Origin: Calditrichota bacterium
Lineage (GTDB): Bacteria; Calditrichota; Calditrichia; RBG-13-44-9
Assembly (NCBI GenBank): GCA_024276455.1
Contig: JAJRXE010000037.1
Span: 1-5,174, forward strand
Direction: 5' to 3'
Length of the DNA: 5,174 nucleotides
Part shown: in pieces, positions 1 to 5,174 of the stretch
Layout: the number at the start of each line of letters is the position of its first letter
Numbering within the stretch: the first letter of the stretch is position 1
Made by a program: the position numbers and the translations under genes
The notes under the pieces: model-generated
Databases searched by the model: none
Seen by the model: the letters and a program-made list of their open reading frames with translations, nothing else
What the model was told of the DNA's origin: nothing

Positions 1-486
1 CCGCTTACCGGAGTAAAGCTGCTCGATGTTTTTAATCCGATCGTTAAAATAATCCTGGGCGTCAATACCCAGCGATTTCGCTTTTAGACGCAAGTTCACA
101 TCTTTGGTTACCAGAATCACCTGGCGTTTTTTGTAGTGTTGAGTCAGATAATAAGCCACACTCAAAATGCGGTGATCCGCTTTATTCTCCAGAAAAACGC
201 TGCGAACCCCTTCTTCGTTCATGTGGTTGGTAAAAATCTGGATGGTGCCGTGGCCATTCCCGATGGCCACCCCGTTCTCGATAATTTTATTGGGGTAGAG
301 ATCGTCTAAAATTCGGATGAATTGTCGGGCATTGAAATGGATTTGGTCCTGCCCCCGCTTGAATTGATCCAGTTCCTCCAGGACGGTAATGGGAATTACA
401 ATATCGTTGTTTTCAAACGAAGCCAGACAATTGTAATCGTGCAGAATAACATTTGTGTCCAGTACAAAAATTTTCTTTTTTGGCAC
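1..486 (-). CDS. PhoH-family protein (YlaK/PhoH2 type), N-terminal PIN domain, partial
   Basis: The visible 162 residues form a PIN-like ribonuclease domain of the kind fused to PhoH ATPases. The N-terminus reads KIFVLDTNVILHD (residues 5-17), followed by IPITVLEELDQFKRG (31-45) and NARQFIRILDDL (52-63), which is the signature of this subfamily. Likely metal-binding acids are D10, E38, D104 (in KADHRIL) and D129 (in TKDVNLR). Known members join this nuclease to a C-terminal PhoH P-loop ATPase and act on RNA. That second half would lie beyond the left edge, so its presence is inferred. The start is a GTG at 484-486, because AGGAG (complement of 495-499) lies 8 bases upstream and the family motif begins at once. 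The gene is transcribed divergently from the YtxH operon. It could be a stand-alone PIN protein, but the motif spacing favours PhoH. The family is clear; the cellular substrate is not. Confidence 0.9.
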   Translation of the reverse strand, partial: MPKKKIFVLDTNVILHDYNCLASFENNDIVIPITVLEELDQFKRGQDQIHFNARQFIRILDDLYPNKIIENGVAIGNGHGTIQIFTNHMNEEGVRSVFLENKADHRILSVAYYLTQHYKKRQVILVTKDVNLRLKAKSLGIDAQDYFNDRIKNIEQLYSGKR

Positions 487-743
487 CCTTCTTACTCCTG
501 TTTCGGTCTGAATTTTCCGTTTACCCGGGCGGTGGTTCCCCTGGCAAAATACGAAGAAAAGCAGGATTTAGCTTGTCTTAGAAAAAAATCATCAATTTAA
601 ACAACCTTTTTCTTAAGTTTTCGGATAAATGCCGAGAAAAATTAGTAGGAGAAGTGTTCGATTTCCATAGTCATCGTCTTTGAAAAGATAATTACCCCGG
701 ATTTTAAATTTGCATCTTTGTTCACAATTGCCCCGGGAAAGAC

Positions 744-772
744 TTGATTGTTTTGGAGAATTTTCTTAAACT
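744..772 (+). promoter_or_regulatory. Candidate sigma70-type promoter for the ytxH-DUF948 operon
   Basis: TTGATT (744-749) and TAAACT (767-772) are separated by exactly 17 bases. Each matches 4 of 6 positions of the housekeeping consensus. Transcription would begin near 779, leaving a leader of about 60 bases before the ATG at 840. An alternative is TAAATTTG at 705-712, which fits the Bacteroidota -7 pattern TAnnTTTG, with TTTG at 679-682 upstream at a slightly long spacing. The assignment rests on pattern matching only, in an AT-rich stretch where chance matches are common. Confidence 0.3.
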
Positions 773-826
773 GAAAAAGAATTACTGCGTATAAAAAAGC
801 GGACCATAAAAAAGAAAAATCAATTG

Positions 827-835
827 AAAGGAGGT
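827..835 (+). promoter_or_regulatory. Ribosome binding site of ytxH-like gene (consensus SD)
   Basis: AAAGGAGGT is a near-full complement to the 3' end of 16S rRNA. The GGAGG core ends 5 bases before the ATG at 840. It fixes the start of the YtxH-like gene and predicts strong translation. Confidence 0.85.
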
Positions 836-839
836 AACC

Positions 840-1247
840 ATGGAAAACGGGAGAACGGCAGAATTCTTGAAGGGGCTTTTTATCGGCGGATTAATCGGTG
901 GTGCAATCGGTTTATTATATGCTCCCAAGAGCGGCAAGGAAACCCGGGAAGATATTGAGAAGAAAACCGACGAACTGTTAGCCCGGGCCAAAGAGGAGTA
1001 TGAAGTGGCATTAGAAAAGACCAAAAAATCGTACGAAGCGGCCATCGAGAGGTTAAAAGAGCTGGAGGTGACGGCGAAGAAGAAAGTGGAAGAGGTGGAA
1101 GAAAAGGTGGAAGAATTAACCGAAAAAGGGAAAGAGACGGTAGAGGAGAGCAAGGGACGTTTAAAACGTGCCCTGGAAGCCGGGGTGGGCGCGTTTAAAG
1201 AAGAAAAGGAGGAGAAGGGAAAGAAGGGCCGTAAAAAAGCCGATTAA
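840..1247 (+). CDS. YtxH-like membrane-anchored coiled-coil protein
   Basis: This 135-residue protein has the YtxH layout. A short hydrophobic, glycine-rich segment (about 9-27, with FIGGLIGGAIGLL) runs straight into LLYAPKSGKETRE (25-37), the family hallmark. Residues 37-110 are highly charged, rich in E and K, with heptad-like spacing that predicts a long coiled coil. The tail (117-135) is lysine/glutamate-rich. The glycine spacing in the hydrophobic segment suggests helix packing or a hairpin in the membrane. The biochemical role of YtxH proteins is unknown; Bacillus YtxH is encoded in a general-stress operon with a DUF948 protein. Here the DUF948 gene follows 37 bases downstream on the same strand, so the two are very likely one operon. 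The charged tail probably lies in the cytoplasm. The family assignment is strong; any function beyond envelope/stress association is inference. Confidence 0.88.
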   Translation: MENGRTAEFLKGLFIGGLIGGAIGLLYAPKSGKETREDIEKKTDELLARAKEEYEVALEKTKKSYEAAIERLKELEVTAKKKVEEVEEKVEELTEKGKETVEESKGRLKRALEAGVGAFKEEKEEKGKKGRKKAD

Positions 1248-1284
1248 TAGCCACTTAATCTGAGGAAAATGGAGGAGACTGCCA

Positions 1285-1674
1285 ATGTTATTGGAACTTG
1301 GCGTTTTTATGGCGGGTCTGGCGCTCTTGCTTCTGGCTATTTTTGCGGTTCCGACCCTGTTGCAAATTCGGCGTACGGCCCGAAACGTGGAATATACGGC
1401 GAAAACCCTCAATCAAAACCTGCCGGGCATTTTAACCAGCCTGGACGAGATTACCACCAATCTGGCCAGCTCCAGTATGAGTTTGCGCGGCCAGATTGAA
1501 AGTGTACGGGTGGCCGTGGACAAAATTGTCGGCATTGCCGATGACGTGGTGGACTTCGAACGAAATTTGCGTCAGACCATTGAAGAACCGCTGGTCGATA
1601 CGCTAACCACCTTTGCGGCTGTGGTGAAAGGCATCCGGGTGTTCCTGGATGTGTTTCGTTCTCGCACGTCTTAA
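1285..1674 (+). CDS. DUF948 (YtxG-like) single-pass membrane protein
   Basis: The 129-residue product begins with one transmembrane helix (about 4-27, ELGVFMAGLALLLLAIFAVP). This is followed by the DUF948-type region LLQIRRTARNVEYTAKTL (25-42) and NQNLPGILTSLDEITTNLASS (43-63). The rest is predicted to be helical, with regular hydrophobic spacing, resembling the antiparallel coils of methyl-accepting proteins. The C-terminal part (104-124) is moderately hydrophobic (VDTLTTFAAVVKGIRVFLDVF) and could be amphipathic or a membrane-lying helix. GGAGGAG (1271-1277), 7 bases before the ATG, fixes this start over the out-of-frame ATG at 1269. The gene follows the YtxH-like gene by 37 bases and is followed by a probable terminator. 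DUF948 proteins have no established activity; pairing with YtxH is a recurrent arrangement, as in Bacillus ytxGHJ. Role inferred: membrane partner of the YtxH protein. Confidence 0.85.
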   Translation: MLLELGVFMAGLALLLLAIFAVPTLLQIRRTARNVEYTAKTLNQNLPGILTSLDEITTNLASSSMSLRGQIESVRVAVDKIVGIADDVVDFERNLRQTIEEPLVDTLTTFAAVVKGIRVFLDVFRSRTS

Positions 1675-1681
1675 AAAACTG

Positions 1682-1767
1682 CTGCCTCCGGCGCAATTCT
1701 CTTGCCCCGGGTGGGGCCTCGTGATGTTGGGCCGGGGGCGTTTTTGTATCTGCCGTCGCGGAGGCAG
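1682..1767 (+). repeat. Perfect 9-bp inverted repeat enclosing the terminator hairpin
   Basis: CTGCCTCCG (1682-1690) and CGGAGGCAG (1759-1767) are exact reverse complements 68 bases apart. The GC-rich hairpin at 1704-1739 lies between them. The right arm also pairs locally: TCTGCC (1749-1754) with GGCAGA (1763-1768), loop of 8. The long-range and local pairings are mutually exclusive. The repeat lies in the 3' untranslated region of the DUF948 gene. It may be an RNA fold or a chance match. Confidence 0.45.
1704..1745 (+). terminator. Probable intrinsic terminator of the ytxH-DUF948 operon
   Basis: GCCCCGG (1704-1710) pairs with CCGGGGGC (1732-1739) through seven GC pairs with one bulged G. 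The loop of about 21 bases could fold further through GGCC (1715-1718) and GGCC (1730-1733), at the cost of the outer stem. A T-run (1741-1745) follows directly. The hairpin starts 30 bases after the DUF948 stop codon. The loop is longer than usual, so termination may be imperfect. Confidence 0.6.
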
Positions 1768-2145
1768 AACCACTCCTTTCTCCAGCAATGGTCCCCGAAT
1801 TCACAAAGGGGAAATACCTTCCATTTTTTATTGAACTCCCTTTAAAAGCCGTCTTTTTAACCGAAGATGCTATTCGTTTACCGGATGGCAAAGAATTATT
1901 CTCTGCCGTTGGAATTGTGACGGAAGATATTTATTTTACTGTTTCCTTTATGCATTGAAATTTTTATATTATTCATCTTTTTGAACAGAAATGCACAAAC
2001 AGTTCGGGTGTGCAATGAAAAAGCCAATTTACCGGTCCTATTTAGTCTCCTGTCAGCACTGGTACGGATACAGTTAGGCAAGTTGTGGCTCGGCATTCGG
2101 ATTCCGATGGAGTTGAAGTAGTCTAAACGCAGGAAACCAAACATG

Positions 2146-2151
2146 AAGGAG
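2146..2151 (+). promoter_or_regulatory. Ribosome binding site deciding between two adjacent ATG codons
   Basis: AAGGAG lies 4 bases before the ATG at 2156 and 7 bases before the immediately following ATG at 2159. The 7-base spacing is the usual optimum, so I favour the second ATG. The difference is one residue. Confidence 0.7.
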
Positions 2152-2158
2152 AAAAATG

Positions 2159-3472
2159 ATGAAAAAGACCCGAGTTATAATTATGGGCGCTGCCGGACGT
2201 GATTTTCATAATTTCAATACCTTTTACCGCGATAACGAACAGTACGAGGTGGTAGCGTTTACCGCCACCCAGATTCCCAATATTGAAGGGAGAAAATACC
2301 CGGCGGAGCTGGCCGGAAAGTTGTATCCCAACGGCATCGATATTTACCCGGAGAGCGAAATTGTTGATTTAATCAAGAAATTCGAAGTGGACGAAGTGGT
2401 GTTCTCCTACAGCGATGTACCGTACGATTACGTCATGAGTCGCTCGGCGTTGGTGAATGCCGCCGGGGCGGACTTTAAGGTGATGGGTCCCCGCCGCACC
2501 ATGCTGAAATCCAGCAAGCCGGTGGTGGCGGTGTGTGCGGTGCGCACCGGATGCGGTAAAAGTCAGACTACCCGCCGGGTCATCGAGCTGCTTCAGGCGG
2601 CCGGTAAAAAGGTGGTGGCCATCCGCCATCCCATGCCCTATGGCGACCTGGTGGCCCAAAAAGTGCAACGTTTCGAGAAGTTGGAAGACCTGGACAAATA
2701 CCATTGTACCATTGAAGAACGGGAAGAATACGAGCCCCACATTGTCCGCGGCAATGTGATTTATGCCGGTGTGGACTACGAAGCGATTCTGCGGGAAGCG
2801 GAAAAGGAAGCCGACGTAATTGTGTGGGACGGCGGCAACAACGATTTGCCGTTCTACCAGCCGGATTTGCACATTACGGTGGTGGATCCGCATCGCCCTG
2901 GCGACGAACTGTTTTACTATCCCGGCGAAGCCAATTTGCGGATGGCGGATGTGGTTGTTATTAACAAGGTGGATACGGCCGATGCGGATGACATTCGGGC
3001 GGTACGGGAGTCCATCTACGAAGTGAATCCCGGCGCGATGATCATCGAAGCCGCTTCGCCCATTTTTGTGGAAGATTACCATCTGATTCAGGGCAAGCGG
3101 GTGCTGGCGGTGGAAGACGGGCCAACCTTGACCCACGGCGAAATGACTTACGGAGCCGCTGTGGTGGCGGCCGAAAAGTTTGGCGCCGCCGAACTGGTCG
3201 ATCCGCGCGAATATACGGTGGGTACCATCACCGAAACCTTCCAGAAGTACCCGGAAATTGGTACCCTGCTGCCGGCCATGGGCTACGGCGACCAGCAGAT
3301 TAAGGATCTGGAAGAAACCATTAACCGCACCGACTGCGACGTGGTGGTCATCGGGACTCCCATTGATTTGCGGAAAATTATTCATATCAACAAACCGGCG
3401 GTGCGGGTTACCTACGAACTGCAGGAAATTGGTAAACCGGATTTGAATGACGCCTTGAAGAAAATTTTATAG
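2159..3472 (+). CDS. P-loop GTPase, cyclic 2,3-diphosphoglycerate synthetase-like
   Basis: This 437-residue soluble protein (numbered from the second ATG) has two parts. The N-terminal part is Rossmann-like: RVIIMGAAGRDFHNFN (5-20), then VDEVVFSYSD (77-86). From about 120 comes a SIMIBI-type nucleotide-binding domain. Its P-loop is VRTGCGKS (128-135), lacking the first glycine of the classic motif but close to dethiobiotin synthetase TDTGVGKT. A Walker-B-like strand VIVWDGGNND (220-229) and the guanine-type motif NKVD (269-272) follow. Further conserved-looking blocks are RHPMPYGD (156-163) and DPHRPGDE (243-250). I recall this family being annotated as predicted GTPase or cyclic 2,3-diphosphoglycerate synthetase, after the Methanothermus enzyme that makes the cyclic phosphoanhydride. 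That activity is not shown for bacterial members, so the true substrate is unknown. Carbamate kinase follows on the same strand beyond a terminator. Fold confidence is high; reaction confidence is low. Confidence 0.85.
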   Translation: MKKTRVIIMGAAGRDFHNFNTFYRDNEQYEVVAFTATQIPNIEGRKYPAELAGKLYPNGIDIYPESEIVDLIKKFEVDEVVFSYSDVPYDYVMSRSALVNAAGADFKVMGPRRTMLKSSKPVVAVCAVRTGCGKSQTTRRVIELLQAAGKKVVAIRHPMPYGDLVAQKVQRFEKLEDLDKYHCTIEEREEYEPHIVRGNVIYAGVDYEAILREAEKEADVIVWDGGNNDLPFYQPDLHITVVDPHRPGDELFYYPGEANLRMADVVVINKVDTADADDIRAVRESIYEVNPGAMIIEAASPIFVEDYHLIQGKRVLAVEDGPTLTHGEMTYGAAVVAAEKFGAAELVDPREYTVGTITETFQKYPEIGTLLPAMGYGDQQIKDLEETINRTDCDVVVIGTPIDLRKIIHINKPAVRVTYELQEIGKPDLNDALKKIL

Positions 3473-3490
3473 GCTCCTTACCTTTGAAGA

Positions 3491-3529
3491 AATGCTGAAA
3501 GCCTCGCCACAGAGGCTTTCAGCATTTTT
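3491..3529 (+). terminator. Strong intrinsic terminator after the GTPase gene
   Basis: AATGCTGAAAGCCTC (3491-3505) and GAGGCTTTCAGCATT (3512-3526) form a perfect 15-bp stem with a 6-base loop (GCCACA). T residues run through 3525-3529, and further T-rich sequence follows to 3539. It begins 18 bases after the GTPase stop codon. It should end most GTPase transcripts before the carbamate kinase gene. On the minus strand the stem is followed by a weaker T-rich stretch, so it could also act in reverse to a lesser degree. Confidence 0.92.
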
Positions 3530-3537
3530 ATTTCGTT

Positions 3538-3566
3538 TTGCAAAATAAATTGCCCGGAGTTAGTAC
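3538..3566 (+). promoter_or_regulatory. Weak candidate promoter for carbamate kinase
   Basis: TTGCAA (3538-3543) and TAGTAC (3561-3566) are 17 bases apart, just after the terminator. The -35 matches 4 of 6 consensus positions and the -10 only 3 of 6. It is offered because the terminator makes an independent promoter likely in the 3530-3595 interval. Confidence 0.22.
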
Positions 3567-3596
3567 AAATCGGAACAGATCTGGAATGGCATGAGA

Positions 3597-3600
3597 GGAG
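3597..3600 (+). promoter_or_regulatory. Ribosome binding site selecting the ATG at 3606
   Basis: GGAG, within AGAGGAG (3594-3600), lies 5 bases before the ATG at 3606. The in-frame ATG at 3591 overlaps this stretch and has only a weak GGAA upstream. The downstream ATG also gives the family N-terminus directly, so 3606 is preferred. Confidence 0.75.
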
Positions 3601-3605
3601 CAAGG

Positions 3606-4559
3606 ATGAAAGGACAAAAAATAATTGTTGTGGCTCTGGGTGGGAATGCCATCACCCAGCAGTTTGAAGAAGGCAATATTCATCAGCAGTTTGCCAACAC
3701 CCGCCAGAGTTTGGTTGGCGTGGTGGAATTGATTGCCCGGGGCTATCGGGTGCTTATTACCCACGGGAATGGTCCTCAGGTAGGAAACGCGCTGATTCGA
3801 GTGGAAGAATCCCGCCATCTGGTGCCGCCGTTGCCGCTGGGCGTGATTGTGGCCGACACCGAGGGCGGAATGGGGTACATGGTGGAGCAGTGCCTGCAAA
3901 ACAAAATGCACGACCGCGGTCTGAAAAAAGAAGTGGCCACCATTGTGACCCAGGTATTGGTGGACCCCGACGATCCTTCCATTAAGAATCCGACCAAATT
4001 TGTGGGGCCCTTTTTTAAGCCCGAGCAGGTGGAGGAACTGACAAAAAAGCGCGGTTGGGTAATGAAAGAAGACCCGGGGCGCGGTTGGCGTCGGGTGGTC
4101 CCTTCGCCTATTCCCAAAGAAATTATTGAAAAGAAGGTGATTCGCCTGTTAGTGGAAAACGAGGTGATTGTTATTGCCGCCGGAGGCGGCGGTATTCCGG
4201 TGTACGTGGATCATCGTAGCGGCTGGCTGGAAGGCATTGACGCGGTGATTGACAAAGATCTGGCTTCGGCCGTGCTGGCCCGCGATGTGGGCGCCCAGGA
4301 ACTGATGATCCTGACCGCCGTTGAAAGAGTGGCGTTGAATTTTGGCAAACCAGAGCAAGTCTTTCTGGACCGAATGACCCTTTCGGAAGCGAAAAAATAC
4401 CTCCGGGAAGGCCATTTCCCGCCCGGTAGTATGGGGCCCAAGATTCAGGCGGCCATTAATTTCCTGGAATGGGGTGGCGAACGAGTGGTAATTACCTCCA
4501 TTGAAAAATCGGTAGAGGCAGCGAATGGTCTGGCCGGAACAGTGATTGTACCGGATTAG
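3606..4559 (+). CDS. arcC: Carbamate kinase
   Basis: The 317-residue cytoplasmic enzyme interconverts carbamoyl phosphate plus ADP with ATP plus carbamate (which decays to CO2 and ammonia). Length and motifs match the amino-acid-kinase-fold family throughout: VVALGGNAI (8-16), ITHGNGPQVGNAL (51-63), LGVIVADTEGGMGY (78-91), GRGWRRVVPSP (158-168), VIAAGGGGIPV (189-199), DAVIDKDLAS (212-221) and GSMGPKIQAA (274-283). K217 and K279 lie in the two motifs that supply catalytic lysines in characterised enzymes. Nothing is missing or truncated. In fermentative bacteria the enzyme usually makes ATP at the end of arginine, agmatine or purine/allantoin breakdown. None of those partner genes is in this window. 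It lies downstream of the GTPase gene, beyond a strong terminator, and 176 bases upstream of sucC. I see no terminator after it, so read-through into sucC is possible. Identity is secure; the upstream source of carbamoyl phosphate is unknown. Confidence 0.96.
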   Translation: MKGQKIIVVALGGNAITQQFEEGNIHQQFANTRQSLVGVVELIARGYRVLITHGNGPQVGNALIRVEESRHLVPPLPLGVIVADTEGGMGYMVEQCLQNKMHDRGLKKEVATIVTQVLVDPDDPSIKNPTKFVGPFFKPEQVEELTKKRGWVMKEDPGRGWRRVVPSPIPKEIIEKKVIRLLVENEVIVIAAGGGGIPVYVDHRSGWLEGIDAVIDKDLASAVLARDVGAQELMILTAVERVALNFGKPEQVFLDRMTLSEAKKYLREGHFPPGSMGPKIQAAINFLEWGGERVVITSIEKSVEAANGLAGTVIVPD

Positions 4560-4724
4560 TTCCGACGGAAAAAAGATCGCTCAACAGAAATAAAAAAATA
4601 ATTCCGGTAACTATTTGTTTTAAGGAATCATCACAATAATTATGGTCTTTGCGAACTACCGGATTCGTTGGTAAATTCAAACGGCGAAAGCAATATCATT
4701 TGACGGGAGTTAAAATAAATTAAC

Positions 4725-4728
4725 GAGG
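4725..4728 (+). promoter_or_regulatory. Ribosome binding site of sucC
   Basis: GAGG lies 7 bases before the ATG at 4736. The 176-base gap upstream (4560-4735) is AT-rich and has no clear terminator or well-matched promoter. A TTGGTA at 4668-4673 and a TATCAT at 4694-4699 are spaced too far apart (20 bases) to be convincing. Confidence 0.65.
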
Positions 4729-4735
4729 TACTTCT

Positions 4736-5174
4736 ATGAATATCCACGAATATCAGGCAAAGGAAATCTTGCGTCAGTACGGCGTCGATGTTCCCCGGGG
4801 TAAAGTGGCTTTTACCGTCGAGGAAGCCGTGGAGGCTGCTCGAGAGTTAGGTGGCGAGGTGTTTGTTGTGAAAGCTCAGATTCATGCGGGCGGACGCGGA
4901 AAAGCCGGCGGCGTGAAGCTGGCAAAATCACTGGACGAGGTGAAAGAAATTGCCGGTAAGATGATCGGCATGAAGCTGGTGACGCACCAGACCGGTCCGG
5001 AAGGCAAAGAAGTAAAGCGGGTGTTGGTGGAAGAAGGGATTGACATTGCCCGGGAGCTGTACCTGGGAATTGTGCTCGATCGGGCGAAATCCCAGTTGGT
5101 GATTATGGCTTCTACCGAAGGTGCAGTGCACATCGAACAAGTTGCCGCCGAGAAACCGGAAGCCATTATTAAAG
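4736..5174 (+). CDS. sucC: Succinyl-CoA synthetase beta subunit (ADP-forming type), N-terminal part
   Basis: The window ends after 146 codons of a protein whose family is normally around 390 residues, so roughly the first third is visible. It is the beta subunit of succinate-CoA ligase, which with SucD converts succinyl-CoA to succinate while forming ATP or GTP in the citric acid cycle. The N-terminus MNIHEYQAKEIL and the ATP-grasp block VVKAQIHAGGRGKAGGVKLA (44-63) are diagnostic. THQTGPEGKEV (83-93) and LVEEGIDIARELYLGIVLDR (97-116) follow in the usual order. The nucleotide-specificity and phosphate-transfer regions lie off the edge, so ATP versus GTP use cannot be read. The usual partner sucD would be expected to the right but is not in the window. 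The frame is intact, so the truncation is purely the window boundary. Confidence 0.95.
   Translation, partial: MNIHEYQAKEILRQYGVDVPRGKVAFTVEEAVEAARELGGEVFVVKAQIHAGGRGKAGGVKLAKSLDEVKEIAGKMIGMKLVTHQTGPEGKEVKRVLVEEGIDIARELYLGIVLDRAKSQLVIMASTEGAVHIEQVAAEKPEAIIK

Larger units (their letters stand above)
487..839. other. Divergent intergenic region between phoH-like and ytxH-like genes
   Basis: This 353-base gap separates two divergent genes and must hold both promoters. I see no open frame with a ribosome site and no RNA gene. It is AT-rich, especially 585-800. It contains a small bulged hairpin (TTTTCGG 618-624 pairing with CCGAGAAA 632-639, loop of 7) that is not followed by a T-run on either strand, so it is not a clear terminator. 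It also has two near-identical 11-mers, AATTACCCCGG (690-700) and AATTGCCCCGG (726-736). No convincing minus-strand promoter for the phoH-like gene could be picked out. Confidence 0.6.
1675..2155. other. 480-base AT-rich intergenic gap, no defensible gene
   Basis: After the terminator, the gap turns AT-rich from about 1800. Two overlapping plus-strand frames remain open. One runs from ATG 1788 to TGA 1958 (56 residues; reads MVPEFTKGKYLPFF and, later, LTEDAIRLPDGKELFSAVG). The other runs from 1921 to TAG 2121 (66 residues, no usual start codon near its beginning). Neither has a ribosome site, and I recognise no family in either. A minus-strand frame across 1896-2144 also lacks one. The promoter of the downstream GTPase gene should lie here; TATATT (1965-1970) is a possible -10, without a good -35. 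The gap may hold a decayed gene or simply regulatory DNA. Confidence 0.5.

Noticed and set aside
322..600. Plus-strand 92-codon frame opposite the phoH-like gene
   Set aside because: Most of it is antisense to a well-matched PIN domain, and it has no ribosome site.
1269..1499. Plus-strand frame starting ATG 1269
   Set aside because: It is out of frame with the DUF948 gene, and the GGAGGAG at 1271-1277 lies inside it and serves the ATG at 1285.
1451..1891. Minus-strand open frame overlapping the DUF948 gene and the gap
   Set aside because: It runs antisense through a real gene and its terminator, its composition is Arg/Pro/Ser-rich and shadow-like, and no SD precedes the start.
1896..2144. 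Minus-strand 82-codon frame in the gap before the GTPase gene
   Set aside because: It has no ribosome site, no recognisable family, and ATG placement that looks accidental in AT-rich DNA.
2369..3385. Long minus-strand open frame (338 codons) opposite the GTPase gene
   Set aside because: It lies entirely antisense to a clear P-loop GTPase, has no ribosome site, and its histidine/glycine-rich translation is typical of the shadow of a GC-biased coding strand.
4549..4663. TACCGGATT repeated at 4549-4557 and 4657-4665 with an inverted TCCGGTA at 4603-4609
   Set aside because: Similar TACCGGAT or ACCGGATT strings occur elsewhere in the window (near 1876 and 3436), inside or outside genes, so the repeats look like background rather than an operator or terminator.
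4700..4722. TTGACG before sucC as a -35 element
   Set aside because: A 17-base spacing places the -10 on the ribosome site, with no matching hexamer.

Overview
The window is ordinary bacterial chromosome with short intergenic gaps, Shine-Dalgarno-led genes and two recognisable intrinsic terminators. It contains no RNA gene, CRISPR array, insertion sequence or phage gene that I can see. Strong SD motifs (AAAGGAGGT, GGAGGAG, AAGGAG), a GTG start, moderate GC in genes and AT-rich gaps suggest a Gram-negative-type lineage. The flavour of SucC and the family mix (PhoH-PIN, YtxH plus DUF948, a cyclic-2,3-diphosphoglycerate-synthetase-like GTPase, carbamate kinase) make me lean to the FCB / Calditrichota-KSB1 neighbourhood. 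This is inference from overall impression; no marker in the window proves it.

Layout. Positions 1-486 (minus strand) hold the N-terminal PIN nuclease domain of a PhoH-family protein, cut by the left edge. A divergent AT-rich gap (487-839) follows. Next is a two-gene operon on the plus strand: a YtxH-like membrane/coiled-coil protein (840-1247) and a DUF948 membrane protein (1285-1674), closed by a GC-rich hairpin with a T-run near 1704-1745. A 480-base AT-rich gap (1675-2155) carries an unexplained nested RNA-fold signal and weak overlapping open frames, but no gene I can defend. Then come a P-loop GTPase (2159-3472), a textbook terminator (3491-3529), carbamate kinase (3606-4559), and the first 146 codons of the succinyl-CoA synthetase beta subunit (4736 to the right edge).

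How the genes fit together. YtxH and DUF948 proteins also sit together in the Bacillus ytxGHJ stress operon, so the pair is probably an envelope/stress module. The GTPase and carbamate kinase are consecutive and co-oriented. No arginine deiminase, ornithine carbamoyltransferase or other carbamoyl-phosphate source is visible, so what feeds the kinase is open. Carbamate kinase and succinyl-CoA synthetase both make ATP by substrate-level phosphorylation, which gives the right half a loose energy-metabolism theme. The GTPase/carbamate-kinase pair is the most interesting content; the two are separated by a strong terminator, so they may be expressed independently.
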